This document shows positions 34,913 to 43,451 of a stretch of DNA of 64,000 nucleotides, piece after piece. The notes beneath the pieces are model-generated. The model was given only the letters and a program-made list of their open reading frames with translations. It was not told the DNA's origin and ran no database searches. Both the position numbers and the translations under genes were made by a program. The number at the start of each line of letters is the position of its first letter. Positions within the stretch are counted from its first letter, which is position 1. The stretch comes from Cuniculiplasma sp052315415 (GTDB lineage: Archaea; Thermoplasmatota; Thermoplasmata; Thermoplasmatales; Thermoplasmataceae): positions 9,868 through 73,867 of the forward strand of contig JBLSDH010000005.1 in the NCBI GenBank assembly GCA_052315415.1. The letters run 5' to 3'.

Positions 34913-35877
34913 AATCTAATTTTTTACTTGAAAGCTGGAGAGGTTTTCCGGAATTCTGTCTCGAGGATTTTCAATCTGTAACAGAGAAAAAATATTCCGG
35001 GAAACTCTCAATGTTGAATAGTTTTATATTTACTTCAGAGGTTGAGGAATCAGCAATAAGGGAATACTCATTTTTGAAAAGGGCTTCCTATCTGCTTGAA
35101 ATATTTCAAAATGAGGATGAATTTAGTAGACTGAAAATACCGGAGGGTAAATTTTACCTTAGAATCATTGATCCAGATGGTTGCCACAACACAGATTACG
35201 AGTCTCATATAGGAAATATAATAGGGGCAAAGGGAAGAGTGGATTTTAAGAATCCTGATTTCATACTTTATTTTTACCACATAAAAAAATGGTATGTTGG
35301 ACTTGAAAAACTGAAGATAAACTATGAGGAGACAAAAAACAGATCCGCTCCTAAAAGGCCTTTTTTTTCTCCAGTATCTATGGACCCAAAGTTTGCCTCC
35401 TTTTTAGTAAATTTAGGATATTTTCATAAAAATTCAGTTTTACTTGATCCATTCTGTGGTAGTGGAGGGATTCTGCTTGAAGCAGGTTTAAAGGGCTACA
35501 GTGTGGTTGGTATTGATATTATGAAATCAATGACCGTGGGAGCCAGTCTCAATCTTAAGTTTTATGGAATAAGAAATTACAAAATAATTTGCAATGATTT
35601 TTTCAAAATTGAGGAAAATTTAATGGTTGATGGAATAGTTACAGATTTTCCATACGGACGGAATACAGTAATATCAGAAGAGCCAGAATATTTTTTTAAA
35701 AATTCAGCTGAAAAATTTCATGAAGTATTAAGTCCTGGTGGAAGGGCATGTATCGTTTCAAATACCAGAAACATTGAAGAACACTTTTCTAAATATTTTA
35801 TAATGGACAGGATTCTGCAGCAGAGAGTGCACAGAAGCCTGAATCGCTATTACTACAGAATGATTAGAAAAAATTAA
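34909..35877 (+). CDS. trmG10: tRNA (guanine-10 N2) methyltransferase, Trm-G10/Trm11-like
   Basis: SAM-dependent RNA N2-methyltransferase of 322 residues. The SAM site is DPFCGSGGILLEAGL (about 183-197) followed by VVGIDI, and the catalytic motif is DFPYGR. The N-terminal half matches a divergent THUMP-like RNA-binding region. Family knowledge predicts dimethylation of G10 in tRNA. It starts at a TTG overlapping the rpo11 stop and converges on the regulator gene with a 14-nt overlap. Confidence 0.85.
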   Translation: MKSNFLLESWRGFPEFCLEDFQSVTEKKYSGKLSMLNSFIFTSEVEESAIREYSFLKRASYLLEIFQNEDEFSRLKIPEGKFYLRIIDPDGCHNTDYESHIGNIIGAKGRVDFKNPDFILYFYHIKKWYVGLEKLKINYEETKNRSAPKRPFFSPVSMDPKFASFLVNLGYFHKNSVLLDPFCGSGGILLEAGLKGYSVVGIDIMKSMTVGASLNLKFYGIRNYKIICNDFFKIEENLMVDGIVTDFPYGRNTVISEEPEYFFKNSAEKFHEVLSPGGRACIVSNTRNIEEHFSKYFIMDRILQQRVHRSLNRYYYRMIRKN

Positions 35878-36445
35878 GATTATCATGTATTATTTTTTCA
35901 ATAAAATACTTGTCAATACCATACTTCTGGCTTAGAGTTTCTTCGTCAGATCCATCCAGATATTCTATGAGAAGCTCTCTTATTCTTGGGTTTTTAACAT
36001 TTTCAATTACTTTTATTTTTAGTTTTCTTATTATGCTGTCTTTCTCAATCAGCAGATTGATTCTCTCTTTTTCAAGATTTTCAATCTTCTTGTTTATATT
36101 TTCCAGAGTGTTAAAGTCAACCTCCTCATTGCATTTATCCTTTGTCTCATTAATATTATAAGCTTTTTCAGACACAAATGAAGGCATGTAATCAAGATGA
36201 ATCACTGTAAATCCGGTTGGCCTGTATAGTTTTCTTGGAGGTCCAAAAGGATTATTCTCCATTATTTCTGATATAACCAGATTTGCCTTTTCAAGAATTT
36301 CAAGTTGTTTGTTAATGGCCTGCTGTGATATACCAAGATCTCTGCTTATTTCAAGGGCATAAGATGAGTCAGTCAACAATCTTCTCAATATCCTTCTTCT
36401 TGTTGTATTTTCAAAAATAGATAATAAAAAATCTATATCATCCAT
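35864..36445 (-). CDS. Phr-like (ArsR-type) heat-shock regulator
   Basis: Winged-helix repressor of 193 residues. The N-terminal NTTRRRILRRLL...EISRDLGISQQAINKQLEILEKANLV is an ArsR-type HTH, followed by a GPPRKLYRPT wing. A long coiled coil (about 113-143) and a helical C-terminus follow. Length and architecture resemble Phr of Pyrococcus, which represses hsp20. It lies 10 nt downstream of hsp20, and the shared promoter has a palindrome (37036-37056). Autoregulated control of hsp20 is a strong inference, not proven. Confidence 0.82.
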   Translation of the reverse strand: MDDIDFLLSIFENTTRRRILRRLLTDSSYALEISRDLGISQQAINKQLEILEKANLVISEIMENNPFGPPRKLYRPTGFTVIHLDYMPSFVSEKAYNINETKDKCNEEVDFNTLENINKKIENLEKERINLLIEKDSIIRKLKIKVIENVKNPRIRELLIEYLDGSDEETLSQKYGIDKYFIEKIIHDNLNFF

Positions 36446-36455
36446 ATTCGGATCA

Positions 36456-37022
36456 TCATTCGATTTTTACTGATTTTCCTGAGGGATTGTTTTTTCCAAC
36501 AATTTCTATTGATACATCCAGTATTCCGTTCTGGAATTTCGCCTTGGCAGTCTCTGGTTTAACCGGAACATCGAATTCAATTTCTTTGTAATACTTTCTG
36601 CTTGGATTGTTAACAGTTATTGTCATGTTTTCCTCGTTCACCTTTAGATCAATTTCTTCCTTGGATACACCGGGGAGTTCGAATGTTACGTATATCCTCT
36701 TATCATCCTTGTTAATGTCTGTTATGGGTTCCCTGTATTGTTCTTCCTGTGGCAGTGCCCCTGGATTGAAGAACTGTCTGTTTGGAACGTTTCCAAATTC
36801 CTGGAAATACGGTTTTCCATCTGGCCCCATCTTGTAAGTGAAACCGTATATGAAGGGTCCGTATGTTTTTATGTCTGTATTTTCTGAATTTTTAATGAAC
36901 CTCTCAAACATTTTCCTCATTCTCTCGTTAATTCTGTCAAAGTCAAACCCAAAGCTCTCAAATATGTCATCAAACATATCATCGTCTTCATCCCAGTCAT
37001 CTTTCTTCCTTCTTACTACCAT
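36456..37022 (-). CDS. hsp20: Small heat-shock protein, Hsp20/alpha-crystallin family
   Basis: ATP-independent chaperone. The alpha-crystallin domain runs from about residue 90 to the end, with the conserved VTFELPGVSKEEIDLKV and GILDVSIEI segments; the IxI-like tail is KSVKIE. The acidic N-terminus (DDWDEDDDMFDDIFESF) is notable. I choose ATG 37022 because GAGGTGG (37029-37035) ends 6 nt upstream; ATG 37028 directly abuts that site. Upstream are a TATA box (37075-37082) and a palindromic operator. It is the first gene of an operon with the Phr-like regulator. Confidence 0.93.
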   Translation of the reverse strand: MVVRRKKDDWDEDDDMFDDIFESFGFDFDRINERMRKMFERFIKNSENTDIKTYGPFIYGFTYKMGPDGKPYFQEFGNVPNRQFFNPGALPQEEQYREPITDINKDDKRIYVTFELPGVSKEEIDLKVNEENMTITVNNPSRKYYKEIEFDVPVKPETAKAKFQNGILDVSIEIVGKNNPSGKSVKIE

Positions 37023-37035
37023 TTTCATCCACCTC

Positions 37036-37056
37036 TTGTCAACCATCAGTTGACAA
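37036..37056. promoter_or_regulatory. Perfect palindrome, candidate heat-shock operator
   Basis: TTGTCAAC (37036-37043), spacer CATCA, GTTGACAA (37049-37056): a perfect 8-bp inverted repeat. It covers the predicted hsp20 transcription start (near 37053) and abuts the ribosome binding site, so a bound dimer would block polymerase. The downstream Phr-like regulator is the obvious candidate ligand. Confidence 0.65.
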
Positions 37057-37074
37057 CTTGATATTAATAATACC

Positions 37075-37082
37075 TATATAAA
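37075..37082 (-). promoter_or_regulatory. TATA box and BRE of the hsp20 operon
   Basis: On the minus strand AACC precedes TTTATATA, a near-consensus BRE and TATA box. The predicted transcript start is about 25 nt downstream, inside the palindrome. Confidence 0.7.
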
Positions 37083-37101
37083 GGTTACTTTTTTAAAAAA
37101 T

Positions 37102-37761
37102 TTAGGTAGATTTTACTCTATTTCTTGAGGTGGAAAGTCTTTTGTATATATAATAAAGGGTAAGCAATGCAAGGCCTACTGATATGTATGTATAATCATT
37201 GAACGCTCCCAGTATATCTTTCCACCTTGGCCCAAAATAAAGCCCCAGGTAAATCAACAGACTATCCCATAATATTGCACCAAGAAAAGTAAGTGTTAGA
37301 AAGCTTCGCAATCTCATTTTTGCAATTCCAGCAGGTATTGATATAAACGTTCTGAAAACAGGTACCAGCCTTGTAAGAAAAACTGAAATTGTACCATATT
37401 TTTCAAACCATCTCTCTGTCATCTGAAGTGTCCTTTCATTTAATTTTATATAAGAACCGTATCTCAAAACTGCCGGCCTTCCACCATACTTCCCTATAAG
37501 ATATGCAGTGTAGGCACCAAGTGTATTTCCCAGAGATCCTGCCAATAAAACAGCAATATATTCTGGAATAAGACCTGATGAAGGCAGCATGTTATCAAAT
37601 GCAAGGTATCCTGAAAACACCATTACAACTTCAGATGGAATTGGAAGCAACAAGCCCTCAAGAAACATTAGAAAAAATATGCCCGGATAATTTGATCTCT
37701 GTATTATAAATATTATTCCGTTTATAACATATTCAATTGCGTTTGTAATTATGGAACTCAA
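37102..37761 (-). CDS. DedA/SNARE-associated family membrane protein
   Basis: Polytopic membrane protein of 219 residues. Family marks are FLEGLLLPIPSEVVMVFSG near 33-51, GSLGNTLGAYTAYLIGKYGG, and FLTRLVPVFRTFISIPAG. DedA proteins act in membrane homeostasis and some are phospholipid flippases; the ligand here is unknown. It overlaps the dCMP deaminase gene by 4 nt and is last in the fbp-deaminase-dedA run. Confidence 0.88.
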   Translation of the reverse strand: MSSIITNAIEYVINGIIFIIQRSNYPGIFFLMFLEGLLLPIPSEVVMVFSGYLAFDNMLPSSGLIPEYIAVLLAGSLGNTLGAYTAYLIGKYGGRPAVLRYGSYIKLNERTLQMTERWFEKYGTISVFLTRLVPVFRTFISIPAGIAKMRLRSFLTLTFLGAILWDSLLIYLGLYFGPRWKDILGAFNDYTYISVGLALLTLYYIYKRLSTSRNRVKST

Positions 37762-38240
37762 TCTACACCCCTCAGTTCATTCAACTCTTCAATCTCCCCT
37801 TCAAATTTTCTAGTTTTTATCTTGCTCTCTATGATCATAAGCTCAGCAAGTTCATCCGGATAACCCTCTGCATAAATTATTTCATTTATCTTTGCATTTA
37901 TTATCATCTTTGTACATACAACGCAAGGGTGTGTTGTAACATATATTACAGAATCCCGGATACTTGTTCCATGAACAGCAGCCTGGATTATTGCATTCTG
38001 TTCCGCGTGCAATCCGCGACACAGCTCATGTCTTTCACCTGATTTAATGTTCATGTCAATTCTTATGCAGCTCACATCTTCACAGTGGAGAAGGCCACTT
38101 GGAGGACCGTTGTATCCTGTTGCCAAAACATTCTTATCCTTTACGATTACGGCTCCAACTTTCCTTCTTACGCATGTTCCCCTAGAAGCGGCAAGAAATG
38201 CCATCTTCATGAAGTAGGTATCCCAGTCTGGTCTTGACAT
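37758..38240 (-). CDS. dCMP deaminase family protein
   Basis: Zinc-dependent deaminase of 160 residues. The zinc site is HAEQNAI with PCVVC, and the N-terminal RPDWDTYFMKMAFLAASR with RKVGAVIV is typical of deoxycytidylate deaminase (ComEB type), which makes dUMP for dTMP synthesis. An added CEDVSC region may bind a second zinc, as in T4 dCMP deaminase. It lies 3 nt after fbp. Confidence 0.9.
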   Translation of the reverse strand: MSRPDWDTYFMKMAFLAASRGTCVRRKVGAVIVKDKNVLATGYNGPPSGLLHCEDVSCIRIDMNIKSGERHELCRGLHAEQNAIIQAAVHGTSIRDSVIYVTTHPCVVCTKMIINAKINEIIYAEGYPDELAELMIIESKIKTRKFEGEIEELNELRGVD

Positions 38241-38243
38241 TAT

Positions 38244-39401
38244 TTAATCAAATTCTCCTGAGCTGTTTTTTATTTCTCCCTTTCCAGAGTTGTCAGGGAT
38301 GTCCTGAAATCTATTTGAGAATTTCTTTATAACCTTTGGAAGAGTTGTATATTCCATATCCTCAGATGGCAATCTGTGAGGTTCAAACGGCCCCATTCTT
38401 CTCAGATAATCGGCAATGTTTGTGGCAGTTCTTCTTGCCTCATCGAATGCCGGATCATCAAACATATCTATTGGACCGCTAAGTTTTTTGTCTTTATAAA
38501 CAAATCCTAATGCAGAAACTCTGGGAGGCCCATCAAATCTTGACATCTTTGCGTTTTTAAGTCCTACCGGCATAAGAGGACCATTGAAAGACCCTCTCAT
38601 CCAACCAGAAACAAGATATGGGTGGGTGAATGCCTCTGTGGTTTCTCCTGCGGCGGGCAATCCAGATTGTATTCTTACTATCCCAGCCGGATCATCCTTA
38701 CCAACATATTCTCCAGCAATAAAGGAAAGTTTGTCTGTTGTTATTACGGCAACATTTTCATCTGGCAATTTTTCATGAGATTTTTTTGTGTACACTCTCT
38801 TTATAACATATTTACTCTTTGTTCCAATCAGAGCAAGTAGATCGTAAAGTTCCTCAGGTGCACTTAGTTTTATTGATTTACCATTCTCTATGTCCCACAC
38901 TTCAAAAATAAATCCATCATGCATGTTGTTGTCTATTACTAATCCAGGAGTGTTAAACGGGTCTGCAAACATTTTGTATATTGGAAAATTAAATGCTCCA
39001 GGTTCTGTTTTATCCATCATAAAAACTATGAAAGGCTCGCTCTTTCTCGGTGTTATCTCCATCTCAGCAACACCGGGTCCCATACCTTTTATATTACCAG
39101 AAAACGCATCCTTCAAAAGATCCTGTCCGGCTCCGTACAGACCAAGTTTTTTTGCCACCTCTGTTCCAGCCTTAAATGCGTCCCATGCGAGCTTATGAAC
39201 CTCTGACGCATCAATCCCATTACCATGAACCATTGTAATCTGGATATCGTCTCCCACTGAGCATATATGGTGATCCCAGATGATTCCTTTTCCATTATTT
39301 TTAACATAATTTTTAACTTCATTTATCACATCATCATGAACAAATGTGTGTCCTGGCAGGCTTCCTATATCTGCTTTTATGTGGCTAAGCGTTACTTTCA
39401 T
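38244..39401 (-). CDS. fbp: Fructose-1,6-bisphosphate aldolase/phosphatase
   Basis: Bifunctional archaeal gluconeogenic enzyme that condenses triose phosphates to FBP and then dephosphorylates it. The N-terminus TLSHIKADIGSLPGHT and VGDDIQITMVHGNG are diagnostic, along with GAFNFPIYKMFADPFNTPGL and FDGPPRVSALGF. The 385-residue length is usual. ATTTTAATATG near 39425-39433 (minus strand) is a suitable TATA box. It heads the fbp-deaminase-dedA run and is divergent from an aldehyde dehydrogenase. Confidence 0.96.
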   Translation of the reverse strand: MKVTLSHIKADIGSLPGHTFVHDDVINEVKNYVKNNGKGIIWDHHICSVGDDIQITMVHGNGIDASEVHKLAWDAFKAGTEVAKKLGLYGAGQDLLKDAFSGNIKGMGPGVAEMEITPRKSEPFIVFMMDKTEPGAFNFPIYKMFADPFNTPGLVIDNNMHDGFIFEVWDIENGKSIKLSAPEELYDLLALIGTKSKYVIKRVYTKKSHEKLPDENVAVITTDKLSFIAGEYVGKDDPAGIVRIQSGLPAAGETTEAFTHPYLVSGWMRGSFNGPLMPVGLKNAKMSRFDGPPRVSALGFVYKDKKLSGPIDMFDDPAFDEARRTATNIADYLRRMGPFEPHRLPSEDMEYTTLPKVIKKFSNRFQDIPDNSGKGEIKNSSGEFD

Positions 39402-39543
39402 AATTTATTAATACTTTTTACATATTAAAATGATTCCATCTGTTAATGTTAGAATAAGGAACTATTTAGTTAATTTTATGCACACAGCAATAAAAATATA
39501 AACAATGAAAAACAATAAAATGTTTACCGTCATATAGATTAAT

Positions 39544-40866
39544 ATGAAGATCGAAACGTTGAACCCTTTTGATGACAGCAAAGTAGGTACTTTTGAGATT
39601 GATGATGAGGAAAAAGTGAAAGATGCATTTGAAACAATGAGAAAAAATCAAAAGACCTGGAAAAAGGATCTTGATGAAAGAATTGAATATGTTAAAAACG
39701 TTATAATAAAGAACCTTGAAAATGAAAAAAAGAGTCTCTCAGAGTTAATGTCCATGGAGATGGGAAAACCAATAACCCAGAGTATATCTGAGGTGGAAAA
39801 AACAATAAGAACAGCAAAATATTTTGTAGAACATGCCAGAAAGTTTTTGGCAGATGATATAATCCCAACAGAGGCATACAGATCATATGTGAAGATTGAA
39901 CCCTTGGGTGTCATTTATCTCATCATGCCTTGGAATTTTCCTCTATGGCAGGTATCAAGGGCAGCCATACCGGCAATGTTGGCTGGAAACACAATAGTTC
40001 TAAAGCATGCATCAATTGTGACGGGAACATCAAAAAAGATAGAGGAAATTTTTGGAAAGGATTATTTCAGATCCATAATAGTTTCAGGAAAGGATTCACT
40101 TCAGTATATTAAATATTCAAATGGAGTATCTTTCACAGGCTCTGAAAATGCAGGGAGCCAGATAGCTGCAGAGGCCGGAAGAAATCTTAAAAAGACAGTT
40201 CTTGAGTTAGGTGGTTCAGACCCATTTATAGTCCTGGATGATGCAGACATAGAGAATGCTGCAAAGAACTCGACCTTTGGAAGACTTCAGAATAATGGCC
40301 AGAGTTGCATAGCATCAAAAAGATTCATAGTATCAGAAAAGATTTTCCATGAGTTTTATGAGGCTATGAAGGAAAACTTCTCAAATGTAAAAATTGGAAA
40401 TCAGATGGACGAAAAAACATTCATAGGGCCACTCTCCTCAGATAATCAGAGGGATATAATAAAGTCTCAGATAGAATTCCTCTCAAAGAATTCACAGGTG
40501 TTCAGGGCAGGAGAAGACAAAGGCAACATTGTTTCACCAACTATTATAAATTACGAGGGTGTGTACAATGAGGAGGTTTTTGGTCCGGTTGCAATCATAA
40601 AAAAATTCAAAACACTTGAGGAAGCGGCAAAGATAAGCAATGAAACAAAATTTGGCCTTGGTGCATCAATCTGGGGTTCCTATGAACAGGCGGAAAAATT
40701 AATTCCTCAAATAGAGTCTGGAATGGTTTTTGTTAACAGTGTTGTTGCATCTGATCCAAGACTCCCCTTTGGTGGTGTTAAAAATAGTGGATACGGAAAG
40801 GAACTTTCAAAATACGGAATATTGGAATTCACAAATATAAAGACAATTTGGGCTCAAAAACAGTGA
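39544..40866 (+). CDS. NAD(P)-dependent aldehyde dehydrogenase (succinate-semialdehyde/glyceraldehyde type)
   Basis: Aldehyde dehydrogenase superfamily enzyme, 440 residues. The catalytic cysteine is in NNGQSCIASKRF (about 259), the active-site glutamate in LELGGSDPF, and the cofactor site around PWNFPLWQ. It looks closest to succinate-semialdehyde dehydrogenases, but related Thermoplasmatales enzymes oxidise glyceraldehyde in the nonphosphorylating Entner-Doudoroff route, so both remain open. It is transcribed alone, divergent from fbp. Confidence 0.88.
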   Translation: MKIETLNPFDDSKVGTFEIDDEEKVKDAFETMRKNQKTWKKDLDERIEYVKNVIIKNLENEKKSLSELMSMEMGKPITQSISEVEKTIRTAKYFVEHARKFLADDIIPTEAYRSYVKIEPLGVIYLIMPWNFPLWQVSRAAIPAMLAGNTIVLKHASIVTGTSKKIEEIFGKDYFRSIIVSGKDSLQYIKYSNGVSFTGSENAGSQIAAEAGRNLKKTVLELGGSDPFIVLDDADIENAAKNSTFGRLQNNGQSCIASKRFIVSEKIFHEFYEAMKENFSNVKIGNQMDEKTFIGPLSSDNQRDIIKSQIEFLSKNSQVFRAGEDKGNIVSPTIINYEGVYNEEVFGPVAIIKKFKTLEEAAKISNETKFGLGASIWGSYEQAEKLIPQIESGMVFVNSVVASDPRLPFGGVKNSGYGKELSKYGILEFTNIKTIWAQKQ

Positions 40867-40909
40867 ATATTAACTAATATTAAATACTGATAAAACATAC
40901 AAATTTTTA

Positions 40910-41830
40910 ATGTTGAATAAAAAAAGCATAGTTGGCATTGAAGACATTGGAAACGACGATCTTTTCAGTATTTTCCAGGAGGCTAAGGAATTAAAGAGGA
41001 GACTGCTCAACGGGGAAGTAATGAAGGATCTTGAAGGGAAAATAATGTGCACACTTTTTTTTGAACCAAGTACGAGGACAAGACTGTCATTTGAAAGTGC
41101 CATGGAGAGGCTTGGCGGAAAAATTATTTCTGTTTCAGAAGGAAAATCCAGCTCTGCTGCCAAAGGGGAAACGATAGGGGATACCATAAGGATGGCAGCA
41201 TCTTATTCAGATGTTGTTGTCATGAGGCATCCCCTTGAGGGGGCTGCAAGATTGGCCTCAGAATTTTCAAGGGTTCCAGTAATTAATGGAGGTGACGGTT
41301 CAGGGCAGCATCCCACACAGACAATACTCGATCTATTTACAATATGGGAGAAGTTTTCAAGGATAGAGGGACTCAAAGTTGGCCTAGTTGGGGACCTGAA
41401 GTATGGAAGAACAGTTCACTCACTTATAAGGGCACTGGACAGATTCGATAACAAAATATATCTCATCTCTCCAGAAATATTAAGTTTACCAGATTACGTA
41501 ATGAGTTCTCTCAAAAGGGCTGAAAACGTAAAAATAGTTCACAATCTTGACGAGGTAATTTCAGAATTGGATATTTTTTATGTCACAAGAATTCAGAAGG
41601 AAAGGTTCATAGATCCCAATGATTACAGTAAGGTAATAGGATCATATTCCTTTGACAGTAAAACTGTCAAAAAGATGAAAGATGAGGCTATAATAATGCA
41701 TCCTCTTCCAAGGGTCGATGAAATAAAACCAGAGGTGGATGAAGATCACAGGGCTTATTATTTCAAACAGGCAGAGAACGGTGTTTATGTGAGAATGGCA
41801 ATTCTCAAAAAAATACTTAAGGGTGATTGA
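40910..41830 (+). CDS. pyrB: Aspartate carbamoyltransferase, catalytic subunit
   Basis: Condenses carbamoyl phosphate and aspartate in pyrimidine synthesis. The carbamoyl-phosphate site FFEPSTRTRLSFE (about 48-60) is intact, and GDGSGQHPTQTILDLFT and MHPLPRVDEI are family hallmarks. The ATG is about 26 nt after a TATA-like ATATTAAATAC. Its stop overlaps the pyrI region, giving the usual pyrBI operon. Confidence 0.96.
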   Translation: MLNKKSIVGIEDIGNDDLFSIFQEAKELKRRLLNGEVMKDLEGKIMCTLFFEPSTRTRLSFESAMERLGGKIISVSEGKSSSAAKGETIGDTIRMAASYSDVVVMRHPLEGAARLASEFSRVPVINGGDGSGQHPTQTILDLFTIWEKFSRIEGLKVGLVGDLKYGRTVHSLIRALDRFDNKIYLISPEILSLPDYVMSSLKRAENVKIVHNLDEVISELDIFYVTRIQKERFIDPNDYSKVIGSYSFDSKTVKKMKDEAIIMHPLPRVDEIKPEVDEDHRAYYFKQAENGVYVRMAILKKILKGD

Positions 41831-41831
41831 T

Positions 41832-42308
41832 TTGGAAGCTGAAAAAATTCTGAAAGTTGGAAAAATAAAGGATGGAACAGTAATAGATCACATATCAGCG
41901 GGGAAGGGAATAACGGTTTTGAAGGTTCTTGGCCTTCTTTATAACACAGAAATGACAATAAGTGTGCTTATGAATGTATCAAGCAGGGTGAATGGGAAGA
42001 AGGACATAGTTAAAATTGAGAACAGATCATTGGAAAAAAATGAATTGGACAGGATAAGTATATTATCACCAGGTGCTACAATTAACGTAATAAGGGAATT
42101 CAAAATTGAAAAGAAGTTCAGGGTTGAGCTTCCACAGGAGATTATGGGGACAATAGTATGTTCAAATCAAAACTGCGTTACAAATCACAGAGAACCTGTA
42201 CGTACAATTTTCAGAAAAGAGGAAAATAGAGGATCAACATCATACAGGTGTTACTACTGTCAGAGAACAATGTCTTTGAAAGAGATTGAACAGTCATTAA
42301 ACTCATAA
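41832..42308 (+). CDS. pyrI: Aspartate carbamoyltransferase, regulatory subunit
   Basis: Allosteric partner of PyrB. The nucleotide domain begins GTVIDHISAGKG, and the zinc domain has cysteines in CSNQNC and YRCYYC. I favour the TTG at 41832 because GGGTGA (41821-41826) ends 5 nt before it; a GTG at 41823 in the same frame would add three residues and overlap pyrB. Coupled translation with pyrB is expected. Confidence 0.94.
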   Translation: MEAEKILKVGKIKDGTVIDHISAGKGITVLKVLGLLYNTEMTISVLMNVSSRVNGKKDIVKIENRSLEKNELDRISILSPGATINVIREFKIEKKFRVELPQEIMGTIVCSNQNCVTNHREPVRTIFRKEENRGSTSYRCYYCQRTMSLKEIEQSLNS

Positions 42309-42309
42309 T

Positions 42310-42948
42310 TTAATTAAGTGAATATTCCTCTATTTTATTCATTATTTTATCAAGTACGTTCAGTAATGTACTTTTTTCCTCCTCACTCCTAAAATTACCG
42401 GGTGCTCTGAATATCTCCTTTTTTACCTGAACCTGAGCTGCCATGGATGATGCTGTTATATTCATTTCAGATCTAGGTGGCAACAATATAAATGAAATAG
42501 CAGGAATGTTCCTTTCAATTGCAGTCTCAGAAATGTTCACTGTGAGATTTCTTGCAAAGGCGTCTGTAAAATCAGACACCATGTAAAGTATTGCCCCCAT
42601 ATCGTAGAAATTAAGAAGGATTTCAGAAGCCTCTCTTGTCTCATTTATATTGTTAATTGGTCTGAATATTACCTCTGTTGCATATCCTTTCTGACCATTC
42701 TTTTCCCTTATTTCATTAAATTCGCTGTATTTCATTGAATTTAAATTAAATCCTGTATCTACATATCTGTATCCCGTATTATTTCCTGAATCTTTCTCCC
42801 ACGAAAAGGTAACATCGGTGGACCTTGAAAATTTCTTTTTACAGGCTTCGTTGTATGCATATTCCAGATTTTTCCCTAAAACAAGTATAACGTTATATAC
42901 TGGAAATACAGTATCAGCTTTCACATTCTCCAGTCTTGTAGTTATCAT
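42310..42948 (-). CDS. Hypothetical protein partnered with RHH regulator
   Basis: I do not recognise this 212-residue protein. It appears soluble with alternating strands and helices (AILYMVSDFTDAFARNL near 117-133, and IPAISFILLPPR near 147-158) and a lysine/glutamate-rich helical end. No P-loop, zinc site or membrane span is seen. Its start overlaps the stop of the ribbon-helix-helix gene by 4 nt, so the two are coexpressed and may interact. Confidence 0.7.
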   Translation of the reverse strand: MITTRLENVKADTVFPVYNVILVLGKNLEYAYNEACKKKFSRSTDVTFSWEKDSGNNTGYRYVDTGFNLNSMKYSEFNEIREKNGQKGYATEVIFRPINNINETREASEILLNFYDMGAILYMVSDFTDAFARNLTVNISETAIERNIPAISFILLPPRSEMNITASSMAAQVQVKKEIFRAPGNFRSEEEKSTLLNVLDKIMNKIEEYSLN

Positions 42949-43361
42949 CGGAAATCAGCCTCCGATTCATCACTGTCATTGAGATTCCGCATGAATCTTT
43001 TGATTGAGTCAGCCTTCTGAAGATTCTTTTCAAGAATTTTTGACATAGTTCCATTATCAAAAGACATGTAAATTATGTCAAGTATAACATCTGATACATC
43101 CCTGTAAAATCCTGAGTTACCTAGTTTTTTCAAATAATTCTTTAACTTTGCCGGTAAGTATACTGTTATTCCTCCATCATCTCTACCCTTCAGACCAGAT
43201 TGTTTCTCCTTAATGTATGAAAGTGCACAGTTTCTTAAAAATTCTGATCTGGTTCCTACCTGAGGATTCTCCTCTATGAATTCATCAATTATCTCAAGGT
43301 CTTCTTCGGAGATTCTCAGATTGATCTTATTATCCTTAGACTCCTGATTCATCTTTTTCAT
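42945..43361 (-). CDS. Ribbon-helix-helix protein with two RHH-like segments
   Basis: A 138-residue regulator. A first CopG/MetJ-type unit, INLRISEEDLEIIDEFIEENPQVGTRSEFLRNCA, is at about 14-48. A second unit, GITVYLPAKLKNYLKKL...YRDVSDVILDII, is at about 64-100. Tandem RHH in one chain would form an intramolecular or tetrameric DNA binder. The ATG is about 25 nt after a TATA-like TTTATATACATATT (minus strand). A large interrupted palindrome (43368-43450) covers the promoter, suggesting autoregulation. Some archaeal RHH proteins control ftsZ and division genes; no such target is visible here. Confidence 0.8.
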   Translation of the reverse strand: MKKMNQESKDNKINLRISEEDLEIIDEFIEENPQVGTRSEFLRNCALSYIKEKQSGLKGRDDGGITVYLPAKLKNYLKKLGNSGFYRDVSDVILDIIYMSFDNGTMSKILEKNLQKADSIKRFMRNLNDSDESEADFR

Positions 43362-43367
43362 TTACAT

Positions 43368-43450
43368 ATAATCTAATATGTATATAAATGTATTGACAAC
43401 TAAAATTTTGTAAATACATGTTTATAATCGTATATACATTCTTAGATTAT
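43368..43450. promoter_or_regulatory. Interrupted palindrome upstream of the RHH gene
   Basis: ATAATCTAATATGTATATA (43368-43386) is mirrored by TATATACATTCTTAGATTAT (43431-43450) with one extra base. A nested pair, ATGTATT and AATACAT, lies inside. The left arm overlaps the TATA box and predicted start of the RHH gene. Two separated operators for a looping or cooperative RHH repressor would look like this. The right arm may also act at the end of the upstream membrane-protein gene. Confidence 0.55.
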
Positions 43451-43451
43451 A

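Noticed and set aside
42310..42948. Possible FtsZ/tubulin-like fold for the 212-residue protein
   Set aside because: The idea came from the RHH neighbour; no GTP-binding glycine-rich motif is present, so it is not supported by sequence.
43391..43400. TTGACAACT shared with the hsp20 palindrome
   Set aside because: Only a half-site, on the other side of the TATA box relative to hsp20; likely chance.
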